From Dehalococcoidia bacterium SM23_28_2 (GTDB taxonomy: Bacteria; Chloroflexota; Dehalococcoidia; SM23-28-2): 21,411 nucleotides of DNA. The stretch is taken from NCBI GenBank assembly GCA_001303545.1, contig LJUA01000010.1, positions 1 to 21,411 of the forward strand, in the 5' to 3' direction. The notes under the pieces are model-generated. The model was not told where the DNA came from, did no database searches, and saw only the letters and a program-made list of their open reading frames with translations. Positions 21,359 to 21,411 of this stretch are shown piece by piece (the stretch's first letter is position 1; every line of letters begins with the position of its first letter). The position numbers were made by a program, and so were the translations under genes.

Positions 21359-21411
21359 GGCGGCGGAGCCTGCTTCCTGGGCCGCCCCCGATAGTCGGGG
21401 GCCTCGATCTC
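21319..21411 (-). CDS. Possible C-terminal end of a convergent gene (partial, doubtful)
   Basis: On the minus strand a frame is open from the right edge to TGA at 21319, giving 30 codons that end in APPPQPPRRGGRRAAR. Most third positions are G or C, as in its neighbours. If real it would overlap the NUDIX gene tail-to-tail by 40 bases. The sequence is too short and too biased in composition to assign, and in GC-rich DNA open frames of this length are common by chance. Confidence 0.25.
   Translation of the reverse strand, partial: EIEAPDYRGRPRKQAPPPQPPRRGGRRAAR
21384..21402. terminator. Perfect 8-bp hairpin after the NUDIX gene (possible terminator)
   Basis: GCCCCCGA (21384-21391), loop TAG, TCGGGGGC (21395-21402) is a perfect stem starting 25 bases past the NUDIX stop. 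There is no T-tract in the nine bases left in the window, so it is not a classic intrinsic terminator. It may act as a 3' stabilising or factor-dependent element, or it may be part of a convergent coding sequence. Confidence 0.4.

Overview
The window is a GC-rich bacterial housekeeping region. From position 1 to about 20,003 every gene lies on the minus strand. Only the last ~1.3 kb (20,096-21,358) is on the plus strand. The S12 protein carries an insertion between its N-terminal motif and its KRGVC segment that I associate with Chloroflexota (Dehalococcoidia-like) S12. Together with the acidic tails on ribosomal proteins and the use of GTG and TTG starts, this makes Chloroflexota my best guess. 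That is inference from recall, not a phylogenetic test. I see no rRNA, tRNA, insertion sequence, CRISPR array or phage gene.

Read in the direction of transcription (right to left), the layout is as follows. (1) comF (20003-19296) has its own TATAAT box. (2) hpf, the long ribosome hibernation factor, has a promoter just after comF. It is followed by an unrecognised 372-aa protein that looks partly like a nucleotidyltransferase. (3) glyA sits behind a sigma70-like promoter and a leader that contains an intrinsic terminator, so it is a candidate for attenuation control. (4) rpsF-ssb-rpsR has a strong promoter and continues without a visible terminator into a membrane-anchored parvulin-type isomerase, hom, a long coiled-coil protein, thrC, folE and a CcsA-type cytochrome c assembly protein. 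(5) The str and S10/spc ribosomal cluster follows: rpsL-rpsG-fusA-rpsJ-rplC-rplD-rplW-rplB-rpsS-rplV-rpsC-rplP-rpmC-rpsQ, the last running off the left edge. No tuf gene lies between fusA and rpsJ. The rpsL upstream region holds two promoter candidates and an 8-bp inverted repeat.

On the plus strand, moaD-moaE-NUDIX form a tightly overlapping three-gene unit diverging from comF. MoaD and MoaE together make molybdopterin synthase.

The genes mostly serve translation (ribosomal proteins, EF-G, hibernation factor), one-carbon/folate metabolism (glyA, folE), threonine synthesis (hom, thrC), DNA maintenance (ssb, possibly comF) and cofactor or protein maturation (moaDE, ccsA, PPIase). I found no convincing new multi-gene system. 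The items most worth a second look are the glyA leader, the MoaD C-terminus that continues past Gly-Gly, the Glu/Ala/Pro repeat tails on L3 and S17, the coiled-coil gene between hom and thrC, and the unrecognised protein beside hpf.
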